Notes: generated from the sequence alone by a model not told the origin. A stretch of DNA of 64,000 nt from Archangium sp. (GCA_022843845.1 JALHMW010000006.1:62001-126000); one strand, 5' to 3'; positions 39,828 to 48,329 are shown, counted from the stretch's first letter. Numbers and translations: made by a program.

Positions 39828-41420
39828 GTGACTTCTTCGACCGAGAACCCGATTCCGACCCAGACGTTCCTGCTCCCGGGTCAGGGCTTCTGCATCGGGT
39901 TGCCGTGGGAGCGCGCGGAGCTGCCGAAGCACGGGCTGCCGGCGCTGGCTCCGAAGCCGGTCGTCGTCGGCAACGTGCTCGACCAGAAGGCCGAGCTCGA
40001 GGGCGACCCGTGCGCGGGGTGGGAGATCGGCCGCTGCGAAGTGATTCGGCGGCTGACGCCTGGCTCGGCGCGAAGGCTGCTCGCGTTGCGGCACGATCTC
40101 GTCGAGGGCAATGACGTGGTCGATCTGCGCCAGCTCGACGTCGACGATGGCGAAGGCCCGACCATCGAAGCGTACGCGGCCGACGCGATGCGGCTGCGTC
40201 ACCCGAACCTGGCGCACGTGCACGACTGCGAAGTGTCGGACGAGGGCATCTTCTGGGTGTCGGAGCGGGTGTCGGGCGCGACGCTGGCGGAGATCGCCGC
40301 CGCATGTCGTGTTCAGGGCAAGGGTGTTCCCATCGGGCTCGCGTTGCCGGCGGTGCATGAAGCGGCGCTCGCGCTCCACGAGGTGCATCAGCGCACGACG
40401 CACGGGTTGATGAGCAACCAGGCGATCGCGGTGAACTTCGCGGGCGTGACGAAGCTGCTCGACGTCGGGTTGTTCCACGTGCTCGCGCGGAAACGCTCGT
40501 GGGCCGAGGTGCTGGAGATCACCGGGCCGTACCTTGCTCCGGAGCAGGTGTTCGCGGGCCGGCTGCCGGACCCGAAGGCTGATCTCTATTCGCTGGGGAT
40601 CGTCTTGTACGAGTGCCTGACGGGGGAATCGGTGCGGCGCACGGCGAAGTTCGAAGATCGCGTGAAGATGATGGAGCGGGGCGATCTTCCACCGCCGTCG
40701 AGCCGCAACGTGATGCTGGGGAAGGGCGTCGATGAGGTGGTGATGCGCGTGTTGTCGAGCGATCGCGCGAAGCGGTACGGGAGCGCGCTCGAGTTCGCGA
40801 ATGAGCTGAAGCGCGTGTCGTCGTCGTTCATGTGGCGCAACGAGCTGCGCGCGACGTTCGTGGGCGAGTTGTTCGAGACGCGGCGGCGGCGGGAGCAGGC
40901 GTTGACCGCGCACCTCGCGCCGAGGCGGCGGAGGACGTCGACGGCGGAGCAGGTGGTGGCCTCGGCGCCGTTGAAGCCCGTCGCGAAGCTCGAGCCGCTC
41001 GATCCTGTGCCGGTGCGGGCGATGCCGATTCCAGTGCGGGCTCCTGCCGCATCGCCGCCAAGGAAGAAGTCGAAGGTGAAGAAGTCGGCGCTCGAGCTCG
41101 CGCACCTCGTCGGGTCGGCTGCAGGGCTCGCGGTGGGACTTGCTGCCGCCTCGGTCTCGTGGGGGCAGCTGGCGATCGACGCGTCCGGCAAGGTGATGCC
41201 GCTGAGTCGCGTGGCGCCGGTGCATGAGGTGGTGGCTCAGCCGTTGCCGCTCGAGTTGGCGATGACGTTCGAGGTCGCGCGTCCACCCGAGCCGATCGCT
41301 TCGGTGGGCGCCGTCGCCGCTGCAGCACCCGAAATCGTGAAGAAGGTACGGCCGAAAACCGTGCGTCGGTCGAAGAACGCCGCGCCGATTCCGCCGTGGC
41401 TTCGTCGCCGCGGCCGGTGA
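39828..41420 (+). CDS. predicted Ser/Thr pseudokinase with C-terminal hydrophobic segment
   Basis: A 530-residue protein with a protein-kinase fold that has lost catalytic residues. The P-loop glycines are missing (CEVIRRLTPGSARRLLA). No clear VAIK lysine is present, the HRD catalytic loop reads THGLMSNQAIAVN, and DFG reads DVGLF. APE is kept (YLAPEQVF), as is the C-lobe DLYSLGIVLYECLTG. The conserved lobes argue for a binding or scaffold role rather than phosphotransfer. A basic Pro-rich linker and one hydrophobic stretch (SAAGLAVGLAAASVSWGQ) follow. The start at GTG gives MTSSTENPIPTQTFLLPGQG. Upstream in-frame codons look non-coding. Confidence 0.75.
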   Translation: MTSSTENPIPTQTFLLPGQGFCIGLPWERAELPKHGLPALAPKPVVVGNVLDQKAELEGDPCAGWEIGRCEVIRRLTPGSARRLLALRHDLVEGNDVVDLRQLDVDDGEGPTIEAYAADAMRLRHPNLAHVHDCEVSDEGIFWVSERVSGATLAEIAAACRVQGKGVPIGLALPAVHEAALALHEVHQRTTHGLMSNQAIAVNFAGVTKLLDVGLFHVLARKRSWAEVLEITGPYLAPEQVFAGRLPDPKADLYSLGIVLYECLTGESVRRTAKFEDRVKMMERGDLPPPSSRNVMLGKGVDEVVMRVLSSDRAKRYGSALEFANELKRVSSSFMWRNELRATFVGELFETRRRREQALTAHLAPRRRRTSTAEQVVASAPLKPVAKLEPLDPVPVRAMPIPVRAPAASPPRKKSKVKKSALELAHLVGSAAGLAVGLAAASVSWGQLAIDASGKVMPLSRVAPVHEVVAQPLPLELAMTFEVARPPEPIASVGAVAAAAPEIVKKVRPKTVRRSKNAAPIPPWLRRRGR

Positions 41421-41424
41421 GGCG

Positions 41425-42804
41425 TCACGGACCAGAAGCAGGGAAGCAGTAGTCGGCCCACGACAGCTGATTGGGGGTGCCTGAGGTTCCGAGCCACTCG
41501 CCGACTCGCACTCGGCCGCCACCAAGGTCTCCAAGGGCAAACTCACGGGCAGATGGCGTAGCAATCATGAGCATGGCCCCACTCCACTCAGCGCGCGTTG
41601 CGAAGATCCGTGAGCCTGAGTCGGGCTGGTTCGAGTAGTCGCCGTAGAAGGGAGAACCGTTCGCGAAGAACAAGACGAGGTCGGTCTCGCCGACGGTTCG
41701 GACGAGGTACAAACGATCGATTCCCCCGTCGTGAACTGCTCGCGTTCCGCCGTCCGCGTCGATGGCAAGAAGCGTGTGTCGGTCGCTCGACGTGCACCAC
41801 AGCCGATCTGGTGGAACTCGGAATCGACAATCGGCGAACGCGCCAGTCCACGTCTGAATCAAGGTGATGCCGCCGTCGCTGGTGACCAGGGATGCGAGCG
41901 CTCCGGCGTCGGTCAAGGTCAACGCGTGGGCTGCGTTGCCAGGAGCAGCCATGACCTGCGTCACCGCAGGAATGATGGGACTGAAGCCGGCGTCTCGGCT
42001 CACGGCGTCCCACCAGAAGACCTGGCCAAGGTCTGGTGGCGGACGAGAACCGAGACGAATGCGGGGGTCCCTTTCGCGCCAGGAGCCCCAGAACGTCAGC
42101 GCGTCGCTTGTCGAGAGCGGGCCCTCGACAGAGCCGAGGAAAACTCCAGGCCCGGCATCACGTCGCATCTGTGTCAGGGCGTTGCACGGCTCGAACGCAG
42201 AGCCGCCGTCACGGAGGACCTGCTGAAAGTAGAAGATCCGAAATTCCCAGTTCGGCGTCCCGCTCGCGATCAAGCCGCGATGAAGCACGCCTCCGCTCAG
42301 GGCCCACGCCGAGGAGTCGGTGAAACTGAACGAGGATTGGTCGAAGACGAGGGAGTTCCATTCGCACCGCCCAGATCGGAGCTCACGCTCACTCACCAAC
42401 AGACCATCGAGCGTCCACAGGTTGCTGGCGCCGGAGGACCCGGTCGCTTGGAAAAACCGCCACGGAACAACCGTGACCGAGCGCGCGGGACTCGGCCAGC
42501 ACGAGAGGCCGGCGTCGACCGCCGCGCCTGCATCGAGCGCTACGCCACCATCGACTGACACGCCTGCATCGACCGACACGCCTGCGTCGACCGACACGCC
42601 TGCATCGGACGACACGCCGGCATCGACCGCCACGCCTGCATCGGATGACACGCCTGCATCGGATGACACGCCTGCATCGGATGACACGCCTGCATCGGAT
42701 GACACGCCTGCATCGGATGACACGCCGCCATCCGGCAACGGCTCCACCACCGGTTCCAGGCACCCGGCGACAAGGACCACGATGAGGGCAACCCGTTTCG
42801 TCAC
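41425..42804 (-). CDS. lipoprotein with Asp-Ala-Gly repeats
   Basis: A 459-residue predicted lipoprotein with signal peptide MTKRVALIVVLVAGC (lipobox VAGC, Cys15). Residues about 28-98 form a low-complexity linker of 6-residue repeats (VSSDAG and VSVDAG). The rest looks like a beta-rich surface domain (WTLDGLLVSERELRSGRCEW, GSRIFATRAEWSGAM) with several Cys that could form disulfides. Function unknown. Lipoproteins with this kind of linker are common in Myxococcota. It converges on the pseudokinase gene. Confidence 0.8.
   Translation of the reverse strand: MTKRVALIVVLVAGCLEPVVEPLPDGGVSSDAGVSSDAGVSSDAGVSSDAGVSSDAGVAVDAGVSSDAGVSVDAGVSVDAGVSVDGGVALDAGAAVDAGLSCWPSPARSVTVVPWRFFQATGSSGASNLWTLDGLLVSERELRSGRCEWNSLVFDQSSFSFTDSSAWALSGGVLHRGLIASGTPNWEFRIFYFQQVLRDGGSAFEPCNALTQMRRDAGPGVFLGSVEGPLSTSDALTFWGSWRERDPRIRLGSRPPPDLGQVFWWDAVSRDAGFSPIIPAVTQVMAAPGNAAHALTLTDAGALASLVTSDGGITLIQTWTGAFADCRFRVPPDRLWCTSSDRHTLLAIDADGGTRAVHDGGIDRLYLVRTVGETDLVLFFANGSPFYGDYSNQPDSGSRIFATRAEWSGAMLMIATPSAREFALGDLGGGRVRVGEWLGTSGTPNQLSWADYCFPASGP
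42540..42735 (-). repeat. 18-bp tandem repeats encoding V(S/A)(S/V)DAG
   Basis: About eleven in-frame units of the type GATGACACGCCTGCATCG (read on plus) inside the lipoprotein gene. Several adjacent copies are identical, so copy number is likely to vary. Confidence 0.9.
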
Positions 42805-42847
42805 GCGCGTCGATGCTCCGTCAACGGCTCCTCCTCTTCAACCAGCG

Positions 42848-43639
42848 TCACTTCTTCGGCACGCCCCAGAACCAGCTCCCCTCACCGAACGAGCCGACGC
42901 GATACGTCCCGAACTCCCACCGCCACGAATCACCGAGCGGCGCGGTGAACGCCATCAACTCCTCGCGCGTGTAGCAACGGAACGTACTCACGGTTCCGTC
43001 CCACCCCGAGGCCAGCAGCGCGATCGGCGACAGCCACGTCAACGCCGCGCGCGACAGCCGTGACTCATGGGCCAGCACCGGCTCCGCCATCAACGCCGGA
43101 ATCCCCCACGCCGTCATCGCGAGAAACGAAAGCGGGTTCCGCACCAGCCCCTCCGAGATGAACACTCCCGGAGCATCCTTCGCTATGCCGACCAGCACCT
43201 GCTGCGCGAGCGCCGGCGGAAAATGATGAAACGCGTTGATGATCACGCGCGCGCGCCCACGCCCCAGCGACGGCTCGATGTTCGTCGCGTCGACCGGCTC
43301 CGGAATGAACGTGATGCGCGCGGGGTAGCGGGACGAGAGCTCGCTCCACGCCTCGGGCTGCGGTTGCAGATCGGTCAGCGTGAACGTCGGAGGCATCTCC
43401 CCACGCGCCAGCAACGCCTCGACCAGCACGGCCGCCGGCTCTCCCGCACCGGCCGCGACCTCGAGCACCTCTCGCGTTCCACTCGCGTGCAGGAAGTCCA
43501 CGAACGGCTGCACCAGGCCGTCGAGCATGCGGCCCCAGCGCAACGTGCGGCTCAACGTCGAGATGATCGTTCGCTGCAGCACCTTCGGCACGAAGGGCGC
43601 GTCATTGAACTCGAACAACTGCAGTCGGGGCAGGGGCAC
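42848..43639 (-). CDS. class I SAM-dependent methyltransferase
   Basis: A 263-residue protein with SAM-binding motif I VLEVAAGAGEPAAVLVEA, followed by FTLTDLQPQ (acidic loop) and ARVIINAFHHFPPALAQQVL (motif IV/post-II region). A hydrophobic C-terminal half (FLAMTAWGIPALMAEPVL, ALTWLSPIALLASG) could contact a membrane or lipid substrate. The substrate is unknown. The start is GTG. No close neighbour suggests a pathway. Confidence 0.78.
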   Translation of the reverse strand: MPLPRLQLFEFNDAPFVPKVLQRTIISTLSRTLRWGRMLDGLVQPFVDFLHASGTREVLEVAAGAGEPAAVLVEALLARGEMPPTFTLTDLQPQPEAWSELSSRYPARITFIPEPVDATNIEPSLGRGRARVIINAFHHFPPALAQQVLVGIAKDAPGVFISEGLVRNPLSFLAMTAWGIPALMAEPVLAHESRLSRAALTWLSPIALLASGWDGTVSTFRCYTREELMAFTAPLGDSWRWEFGTYRVGSFGEGSWFWGVPKK

Positions 43640-43657
43640 GAAGCCCAGCCTGCCAAC

Positions 43658-43825
43658 TCAGTCCATCGGATGCAGCTTCTGCAGCGCGCGAATCACCTTC
43701 TCACGCGGCAGCAGCTTCTTCGCCTTCACCGGCTCGGGAGGCGCGGGCTTCTTCGCAGCAGTCGCCGTCGCGGCAGCCCTCGCGCGCGCCAACACCGCCA
43801 CTGGCACTTTCACCTTCGTCGCCAT
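43658..43825 (-). CDS. small basic protein, second gene of a mini-operon
   Basis: A 55-residue basic protein, MATKVKVPVAVLARARAAA at the start, Ala/Pro/Lys-rich in the middle, ending PREKVIRALQKLHPMD. Not recognised. Its ATG overlaps the stop of the upstream gene as TGATG, so the two are translationally coupled. High Lys and Ala content would fit nucleic-acid binding. Confidence 0.65.
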   Translation of the reverse strand: MATKVKVPVAVLARARAAATATAAKKPAPPEPVKAKKLLPREKVIRALQKLHPMD

Positions 43826-44085
43826 CAGTAGCCCCGCTTCGTCGCGATGCTTCGCAGCAGGCCACCGTTCGACTCGAGGAACGCGCGGAACTCGGCTTCA
43901 GGCAGCCCCATGCGAGCGAGCACGCCCGTCACCAGCTCGTCGAGCGGTCGCGGGTCGGCCTTCTTCAGCTCCATCGCGATCTTCAGCATCGCCACGCCGA
44001 ACAACGGGCTCGCCTCGAGCGCCGCCGGCACCGTCTGCTGCTCCAGCTCGACGACCTTCGCGGAACGTCCCATCCCCTTGGGCAT
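43825..44085 (-). CDS. unknown small protein, first gene of a mini-operon
   Basis: An 86-residue protein of unknown family (SPLFGVAMLKIAMELKKA, VTGVLARMGLPEAEFRAFLE), predicted mainly helical. Upstream in-frame ATGs exist, but the nearest one falls inside the -10 hexamer TATGGT of a near-consensus promoter. Translation therefore most likely starts at the next ATG (MPKGMGRSAKVVELEQQ), 7 bases after the -10. Coupled to a downstream basic protein. Confidence 0.65.
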   Translation of the reverse strand: MPKGMGRSAKVVELEQQTVPAALEASPLFGVAMLKIAMELKKADPRPLDELVTGVLARMGLPEAEFRAFLESNGGLLRSIATKRGY

Positions 44086-44092
44086 GGGCGTG

Positions 44093-44121
44093 ACCATACG
44101 TGTAGGGTGAGGTACCGTCAA
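44093..44121 (-). promoter_or_regulatory. near-consensus sigma70-type promoter
   Basis: On the minus strand TTGACG (-35), 17 bases, then TATGGT (-10), the best match to the housekeeping promoter seen in the window. It drives the two small genes downstream. Confidence 0.7.
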
Positions 44122-44202
44122 TGAAGTGCTTGAGATCACACGAAAATCGCGCTCGCGCCGATAAATCGGCCTCCCCGTTCGTGTAGTCCGAAGTGCGCAC
44201 CC

Positions 44203-44913
44203 TTACAGCAGCGCTTCGAGGCGAGTGACGACCTCGGCCTGCTCGAGCCAGCGCTTTGGGTGCTCCGCGAGTGGCGCCGACACGTTGAGCGAACCCGCCA
44301 CCAGCGCGAGCGAGAACGTCGGGCCTGCTGCCAGCGACACCTGCTTCACCTGCGACTTCACCGCCTCCTGCCCGAGCTCGTCGCGGAGCACCGACTGGAG
44401 CGCGCTGCAGACGACGTTCCCGAGCTCGACGAGTCCTCCCAGGTGCTCCGCCGGCACGTCATCGAGCGCGGCGTGGATCCCGAGGTCGGCGCCGAGCTTC
44501 TCCTGGAGCTGCTGCCGAAGCTTGTCGAGCAGCCGTCGAGCCTCGAGCCTGGTCGGCGGAGGGCCAGCCGGCGCCGTCACCTGCCCGGCCGACAGCAGCG
44601 CGACGTGGCCTCCCGCCGAGTGCACCGTCAGCGCCGCCACCGCGTCGGCGCGCACGTAGATGACGTCACTCGAGCGATCGTGCCGGCTGGTCCCGACCAG
44701 GTGCAGCAACAGCGTCGTGCCTCGCCGCTGATCGAACAGAATGTCGATGATCTCTCCCGTCGCCTGAAACCCATTCGCGAGGTGGACCGAGACGACTGGC
44801 GGGCTCAAGGGCTCTCCACGGGCCGCGCGAACCTGGGCAGCGGCCAGCTCGGCGATGATGTCCTCGAGGCTGCGGGCGGGGAGCGCGCGGATCAGCTTGC
44901 GTTCATCGGTCAT
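44203..44913 (-). CDS. hypothetical protein
   Basis: A 236-residue soluble protein, start taken at MTDERKLIRALPARSLEDII. The N-terminal half (VVSVHLANGFQATGEIIDIL, TTLLLHLVGTSRHDRSSDVI, VIYVRADAVAALTVH) has an alternating strand pattern like a small beta barrel (SH3/Sm-like). The C-terminal half (AEHLGGLVELGNVVCSALQS) is helical. Not recognised. It is followed by the mini-operon on the same strand and is divergent from the deoxynucleoside kinase gene. Confidence 0.7.
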   Translation of the reverse strand: MTDERKLIRALPARSLEDIIAELAAAQVRAARGEPLSPPVVSVHLANGFQATGEIIDILFDQRRGTTLLLHLVGTSRHDRSSDVIYVRADAVAALTVHSAGGHVALLSAGQVTAPAGPPPTRLEARRLLDKLRQQLQEKLGADLGIHAALDDVPAEHLGGLVELGNVVCSALQSVLRDELGQEAVKSQVKQVSLAAGPTFSLALVAGSLNVSAPLAEHPKRWLEQAEVVTRLEALL

Positions 44914-45038
44914 CGTCGTCCGAACTTCGCGCATCACGCCATTCGTTGCGACGCCTCATCGCTTGTGGTTGTGTGCCGCGTCACGTTTCGAGGCGGGAAA
45001 CCGGCCTTGAAGGCAGTCTCGGGAGCCCGAATCGACCC

Positions 45039-45686
45039 ATGAAGTTGGAGCACCGCTACATCGTGGTCGAGGGACCGATCGGCGTCGGCAAGTCGTCGCT
45101 GACGAACATCGTCGCGGAGCGCTTCGCCGCGCGTCGCGTGATGGAGATCGTCGAAGAGAACCCGTTCCTCGCGAGCTTCTACGGCGATCGCGCGAAGTAC
45201 GCGTTCCAGACGCAGATGTTCTTCCTGCTCTCGCGCTTCAAGCAGCAGCAAGATCTCTTCCAGCAAGATCTCTTCAGCGCCGTCACCGTCAGCGACTACC
45301 TCTTCGCGAAAGACCGCATCTTCGCGAACCTGACGCTGCAGTCCGACGAGCTGGGCCTGTACGAGCGGGTCTTCGAAGCGCTCCAGCCGCGCGTCACCAA
45401 GCCCGACCTCGTCATCTACCTGCAGGCCCGCATCGACGTCTTGCTCGCGCGCATCAAGAAGCGCGGCCGCGAGTTCGAGCGCAAGTTCGACCCGACCTAC
45501 CTGGAAGGGCTGTGCAAGGCCTACAACGACTTCTTCTTCCACTACGTCGACACGCCGCTGCTCGTCGTGAACACCTCCGACATCGACTTCGTCAACAACC
45601 CCGCGGACCTGGAGGACCTGTTGTCGGTCGTCCGTCAGACCCGCAAAGGAACGGTGCATTACCAACCGTTGCCAAGCAGGAAGTAG
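45039..45686 (+). CDS. deoxynucleoside kinase
   Basis: A 215-residue deoxynucleoside kinase of the dGK/dAK type: P-loop VVEGPIGVGKSSLTNIVAE (about 9-27), EENPFLASFYGD, TVSDYLFAKDRIFA (the DRx motif region) and RIKKRGREFERKFD (lid). It phosphorylates deoxyadenosine, deoxyguanosine or related nucleosides in salvage. An upstream extension of 31 residues is non-conserved, so the ATG before KLEHRYIVVEGPIG is chosen. Confidence 0.9.
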   Translation: MKLEHRYIVVEGPIGVGKSSLTNIVAERFAARRVMEIVEENPFLASFYGDRAKYAFQTQMFFLLSRFKQQQDLFQQDLFSAVTVSDYLFAKDRIFANLTLQSDELGLYERVFEALQPRVTKPDLVIYLQARIDVLLARIKKRGREFERKFDPTYLEGLCKAYNDFFFHYVDTPLLVVNTSDIDFVNNPADLEDLLSVVRQTRKGTVHYQPLPSRK

Positions 45687-45705
45687 GCAGTCATGGTGAA
45701 GACGT

Positions 45706-45849
45706 TCAGCTCGTGACGGCGACCTGGTGACAGGCGGCGAAGCATGAAGCGGAACAGAGACCTGGATCCACCTGGACCGGGATCTCGCAGCAAACGGGGC
45801 AGCGCGGCGCCCCTCTTTGAAGTTCGCCGCACAGACAGCGCCCAACCAG
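45706..45849 (-). pseudogene. possible zinc-ribbon mini-protein without a normal start codon
   Basis: A 47-codon frame with regularly spaced cysteines: RCLCGELQRG, RCPVCCEIPV, GLCSASCFAAC. The pattern looks like a small zinc-ribbon protein. No ATG, GTG or TTG lies in frame between the upstream stop and the first Cys, only CTG. It may be a decayed gene or start at a rare codon. Confidence 0.3.
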
Positions 45850-45869
45850 AGGCGATTTGGAGGTGAACC

Positions 45870-46757
45870 GTGAACAAGGTCACCATCCACACACTGAAGA
45901 AGCAGAAACTTGCAGGTCAGAAGATCTGCATGGTCACCGCTTACGACGCGACCTTCGCGCGCATCCTCGATGAGGCTGGCGCCGATGTGCTGCTGGTGGG
46001 CGATTCGCTGGGCATGGTGGTGCAGGGCAACGACTCCACGCTGCCGGTCACCATGGACCAGATGCTGTACCACTCGAAGGCCGTCACCCGCGGAGCGCAG
46101 CGCGCGCACGTCGTCGGCGACATGCCCTTCATGAGCTACCAGAACTCGGTGGACGAGGCCGTGCGCAACGCGGGCCGGCTCATCTCCGAGGGCAACGTGG
46201 GCTCGGTGAAGCTCGAAGGCGGCACCGAGTTCGCCGAGGTCATCTCGCGCATCGTGCGGGCCTCGATTCCCGTGATGGGCCACATCGGCCTGACGCCGCA
46301 GTCGGTGCACAAGATGGGCGGCTACATCGTGCAGGGCCGCGACGAAGACACCGCGCGCAAGCTCGTGGAAGACGCCGTCGCGCTCGAACAGGCCGGCTGC
46401 TACGCGCTCGTGCTCGAAGGCGTGCCGCTCGAGCTGGCCAAGACCATCACCAGCCGCCTCTCGATTCCCACCATCGGCATCGGCGCCGGCAAGCACTGCG
46501 ATGGCCAGGTGCTGGTCTGTTACGACCTGCTCGGCCTCAACCCGCACTTCAAGCCGAAGTTCGTCAAGCGCTACGCCGACGGCCACGCGACCGTGAGCCA
46601 GGCCGCGCAGACGTTCTTCACCGAGGTGCGCGCAGGCTCGTTCCCCGATGAAGACCACTCGTTCCGCTCGACGACGATGCGGCTGGTGGCGTCGAACCCC
46701 GACGTGCAGCCCACGGAGCGGGAAGAGAAGAGCGGCGTGTACGGCGTGCCGGTCTGA
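45870..46757 (+). CDS. panB: 3-methyl-2-oxobutanoate hydroxymethyltransferase PanB
   Basis: First committed step of pantothenate (vitamin B5) synthesis: adds a hydroxymethyl group from methylene-tetrahydrofolate to ketoisovalerate to give ketopantoate. The 295-residue TIM-barrel protein has [31 protein letters not shown] (metal-binding DSL), [34 protein letters not shown] and [16 protein letters not shown]. The start is GTG with a clear GGAGG site 4-8 bases upstream, unlike most single genes here. Its pathway partner panC lies 3.5 kb downstream. Confidence 0.97.
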   Translation: MNKVTIHTLKKQKLAGQKICMVTAYDATFARILDEAGADVLLVGDSLGMVVQGNDSTLPVTMDQMLYHSKAVTRGAQRAHVVGDMPFMSYQNSVDEAVRNAGRLISEGNVGSVKLEGGTEFAEVISRIVRASIPVMGHIGLTPQSVHKMGGYIVQGRDEDTARKLVEDAVALEQAGCYALVLEGVPLELAKTITSRLSIPTIGIGAGKHCDGQVLVCYDLLGLNPHFKPKFVKRYADGHATVSQAAQTFFTEVRAGSFPDEDHSFRSTTMRLVASNPDVQPTEREEKSGVYGVPV

Positions 46758-46768
46758 CGTGACCTGCT

Positions 46769-46895
46769 GATCGGCTGGAAATCGGGCCTGAAGGCTCTGA
46801 AACGTCGCGTTGCAGCCTCGAATCCAGCCGGTCGCATGGAAATGGAGCTCCAAACCCGGCTATGACCTCGTCATGGTCCGGAAATCCAGCCGATC
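46769..46895 (+). promoter_or_regulatory. hipBA control region with three copies of an operator-like motif
   Basis: GATCGGCTGGA at 46769-46779 recurs in inverted form as TCCAGCCGGTC (46823-46833, one mismatch) and TCCAGCCGATC (46885-46895). A TATGAC hexamer at 46861-46866 is the likely -10, so copy 2 sits beside the -35 and copy 3 just after the transcription start. These are likely HipB sites (inference). Confidence 0.5.
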
Positions 46896-47133
46896 GGCAG
46901 GCTCTCCAGTGCAGTCGTGGGCGACCCGTCTCGGTGAGGAACTCCGTGCGCGGCGCAAGCTGCTGCGGCTGACGCAGGCGGAGCTGTCGGCGCTCGCGGG
47001 CTGCGGCCCTGACTTTCTCTACGATCTCGAGCGCGGGAAGCCGACCATTCGGCTCGACAAGCTCATCCCCGTGCTCGAGGTCCTTGGCCTCGAGCTGAAG
47101 GTTGGTGCGCGTGCCTCCACGCCGGCCAGCTGA
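46873..47133 (+). CDS. hipB: HipB-type antitoxin (XRE helix-turn-helix)
   Basis: An 86-residue protein with one Xre-family helix-turn-helix: LGEELRARRKLLRLTQAELS, ALAGCGPDFLYDLERGKPTI, RLDKLIPVLEVLGLELKV. HipB proteins bind and neutralise HipA and repress their own operon. The gene overlaps hipA by 32 bases. The ATG lies 6 bases after a TATGAC element. A GTG at 46909 is an alternative start. Confidence 0.88.
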   Translation: MVRKSSRSAGSPVQSWATRLGEELRARRKLLRLTQAELSALAGCGPDFLYDLERGKPTIRLDKLIPVLEVLGLELKVGARASTPAS

Positions 47134-48325
47134 CCCCAGGAGCGTCGACCGGCTCGACATCTTCCGGAACACGGAGCGGATCGGCGTGCTCCGGCGCACG
47201 TCGCATGGCGCGACGTTCGAGTACGACGCCGCGTTCTTCGAGGCGCATCGTCACCTGCCGGGAGGTGTGGCGACGTCGCTTCCGTACGCGAAGCGATCGA
47301 TCGAGACGACGGGCGTCAATCTCCCGACCTACTTCGCAGGGCTTCTGCCCGAGGGCTTGCGGCTCAAGGTGCTGCTTCAGCGGGTGAAGACGTCGGAGGA
47401 CGATCTGTTCTCGCTGCTCGTCGCGTCGGGCTCGGACACCATCGGCGACCTGTTCGCGGTGCTGCCGGGCCACACGCCTCAGCTCGATGCAGGCGGCGCT
47501 GAGCTCGACCTGGCCGAGGTCTCGTTCCACGAGCTGTTCCAACGAAGCCTCGAGACTGCCACCGAGCCCGCGGTACCTGGCGTGCAGGCGAAGCTCTCGC
47601 CCAGCGTCATCTCGTTTCCGTTCGCCACGCGCGGCAAGCGGTGGATCCTCAAGCTCGACCCGTCAGACACGCCTGGGCTGGTGCGGAACGAGGCGTTCTT
47701 CATGGGAATGGCGCGTGCCTGTGGCCTCGATGTCGCGCGCACGAAGCTGGTGGCCGACCAAACGGGAGCGGCCGGCCTGCTGGTCGAGCGCTTCGATCGC
47801 CAGCGAGCGAACCGTCGATGGGTCGGCGTGCATCAGGAAGACGCCTGTCAGCTGCTCGACCGCTACCCGGCCGACAAATACCGGCTGAGCATCAACGACA
47901 TCGCGAAAGCGTTCTCGCGGTTCGCTGCGGCGCCCACCGTCGAGGTACTGCGGCTCGTCGAGTTGGTCGCGTTCAGCTTCGTCATCGGGAACGGCGATCT
48001 GCACGCCAAGAACATCAGCCTGCTCGGCGGCGACGGAGCGCTCCAGCTGAGCCCGGCGTACGATCTGCTCTCGACCCGGCCGTATGGTGATCGGCAGCTC
48101 GCGCTGATGCTCGACGGCAGGAACGACAAGCTGACGCGCAAGCACTTCATCGAGTTCGGGCTTCGCTTCGGGGTGGCGACGAAGGCGCTCGAAGCACGGC
48201 TCGATCGACTCACTGACCGGGCTCGCCCGTTCATCGATGACGTGAAGACGCTCGGCCTCGACGCGAAGCGGGAACGTCAGGTCCGGGAGTTGATGACGAA
48301 CCGTCTCGACGCCATCGGCACGTGA
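47102..48325 (+). CDS. hipA: HipA-type Ser/Thr kinase toxin
   Basis: A 407-residue HipA. The N-terminal subdomain (DIFRNTERIGVLRRTSHGAT, LPTYFAGLLPEGLRLKVLL) and the kinase part (VPGVQAKLSPSV, RWILKLDPSD, LVERFDR) are both present, as is the catalytic GNGDLHAKNISLL (Asp and Asn of the kinase loop) and LSPAYDLLST. E. coli HipA phosphorylates glutamyl-tRNA synthetase and causes persistence. The target here is unknown. The start is GTG inside the 3' end of hipB. The N-terminal subdomain is fused, as in two-component HipBA rather than the split HipBST type. Confidence 0.92.
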   Translation: MVRVPPRRPADPRSVDRLDIFRNTERIGVLRRTSHGATFEYDAAFFEAHRHLPGGVATSLPYAKRSIETTGVNLPTYFAGLLPEGLRLKVLLQRVKTSEDDLFSLLVASGSDTIGDLFAVLPGHTPQLDAGGAELDLAEVSFHELFQRSLETATEPAVPGVQAKLSPSVISFPFATRGKRWILKLDPSDTPGLVRNEAFFMGMARACGLDVARTKLVADQTGAAGLLVERFDRQRANRRWVGVHQEDACQLLDRYPADKYRLSINDIAKAFSRFAAAPTVEVLRLVELVAFSFVIGNGDLHAKNISLLGGDGALQLSPAYDLLSTRPYGDRQLALMLDGRNDKLTRKHFIEFGLRFGVATKALEARLDRLTDRARPFIDDVKTLGLDAKRERQVRELMTNRLDAIGT

Positions 48326-48329
48326 GGTG

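Noticed and set aside
39342..41564. 740-codon minus-strand frame over rsmA and the pseudokinase
   Set aside because: Composition is typical of antisense reading of GC-rich genes, and it spans two real genes and an intergenic gap.
42540..42735. Possible CRISPR array
   Set aside because: Repeats are 18 bp in direct contact, without spacers, and code in frame for VSSDAG-type linkers.
44934..46853. 639-codon minus-strand frame over the deoxynucleoside kinase and panB
   Set aside because: Shadow of two well-supported plus-strand genes.
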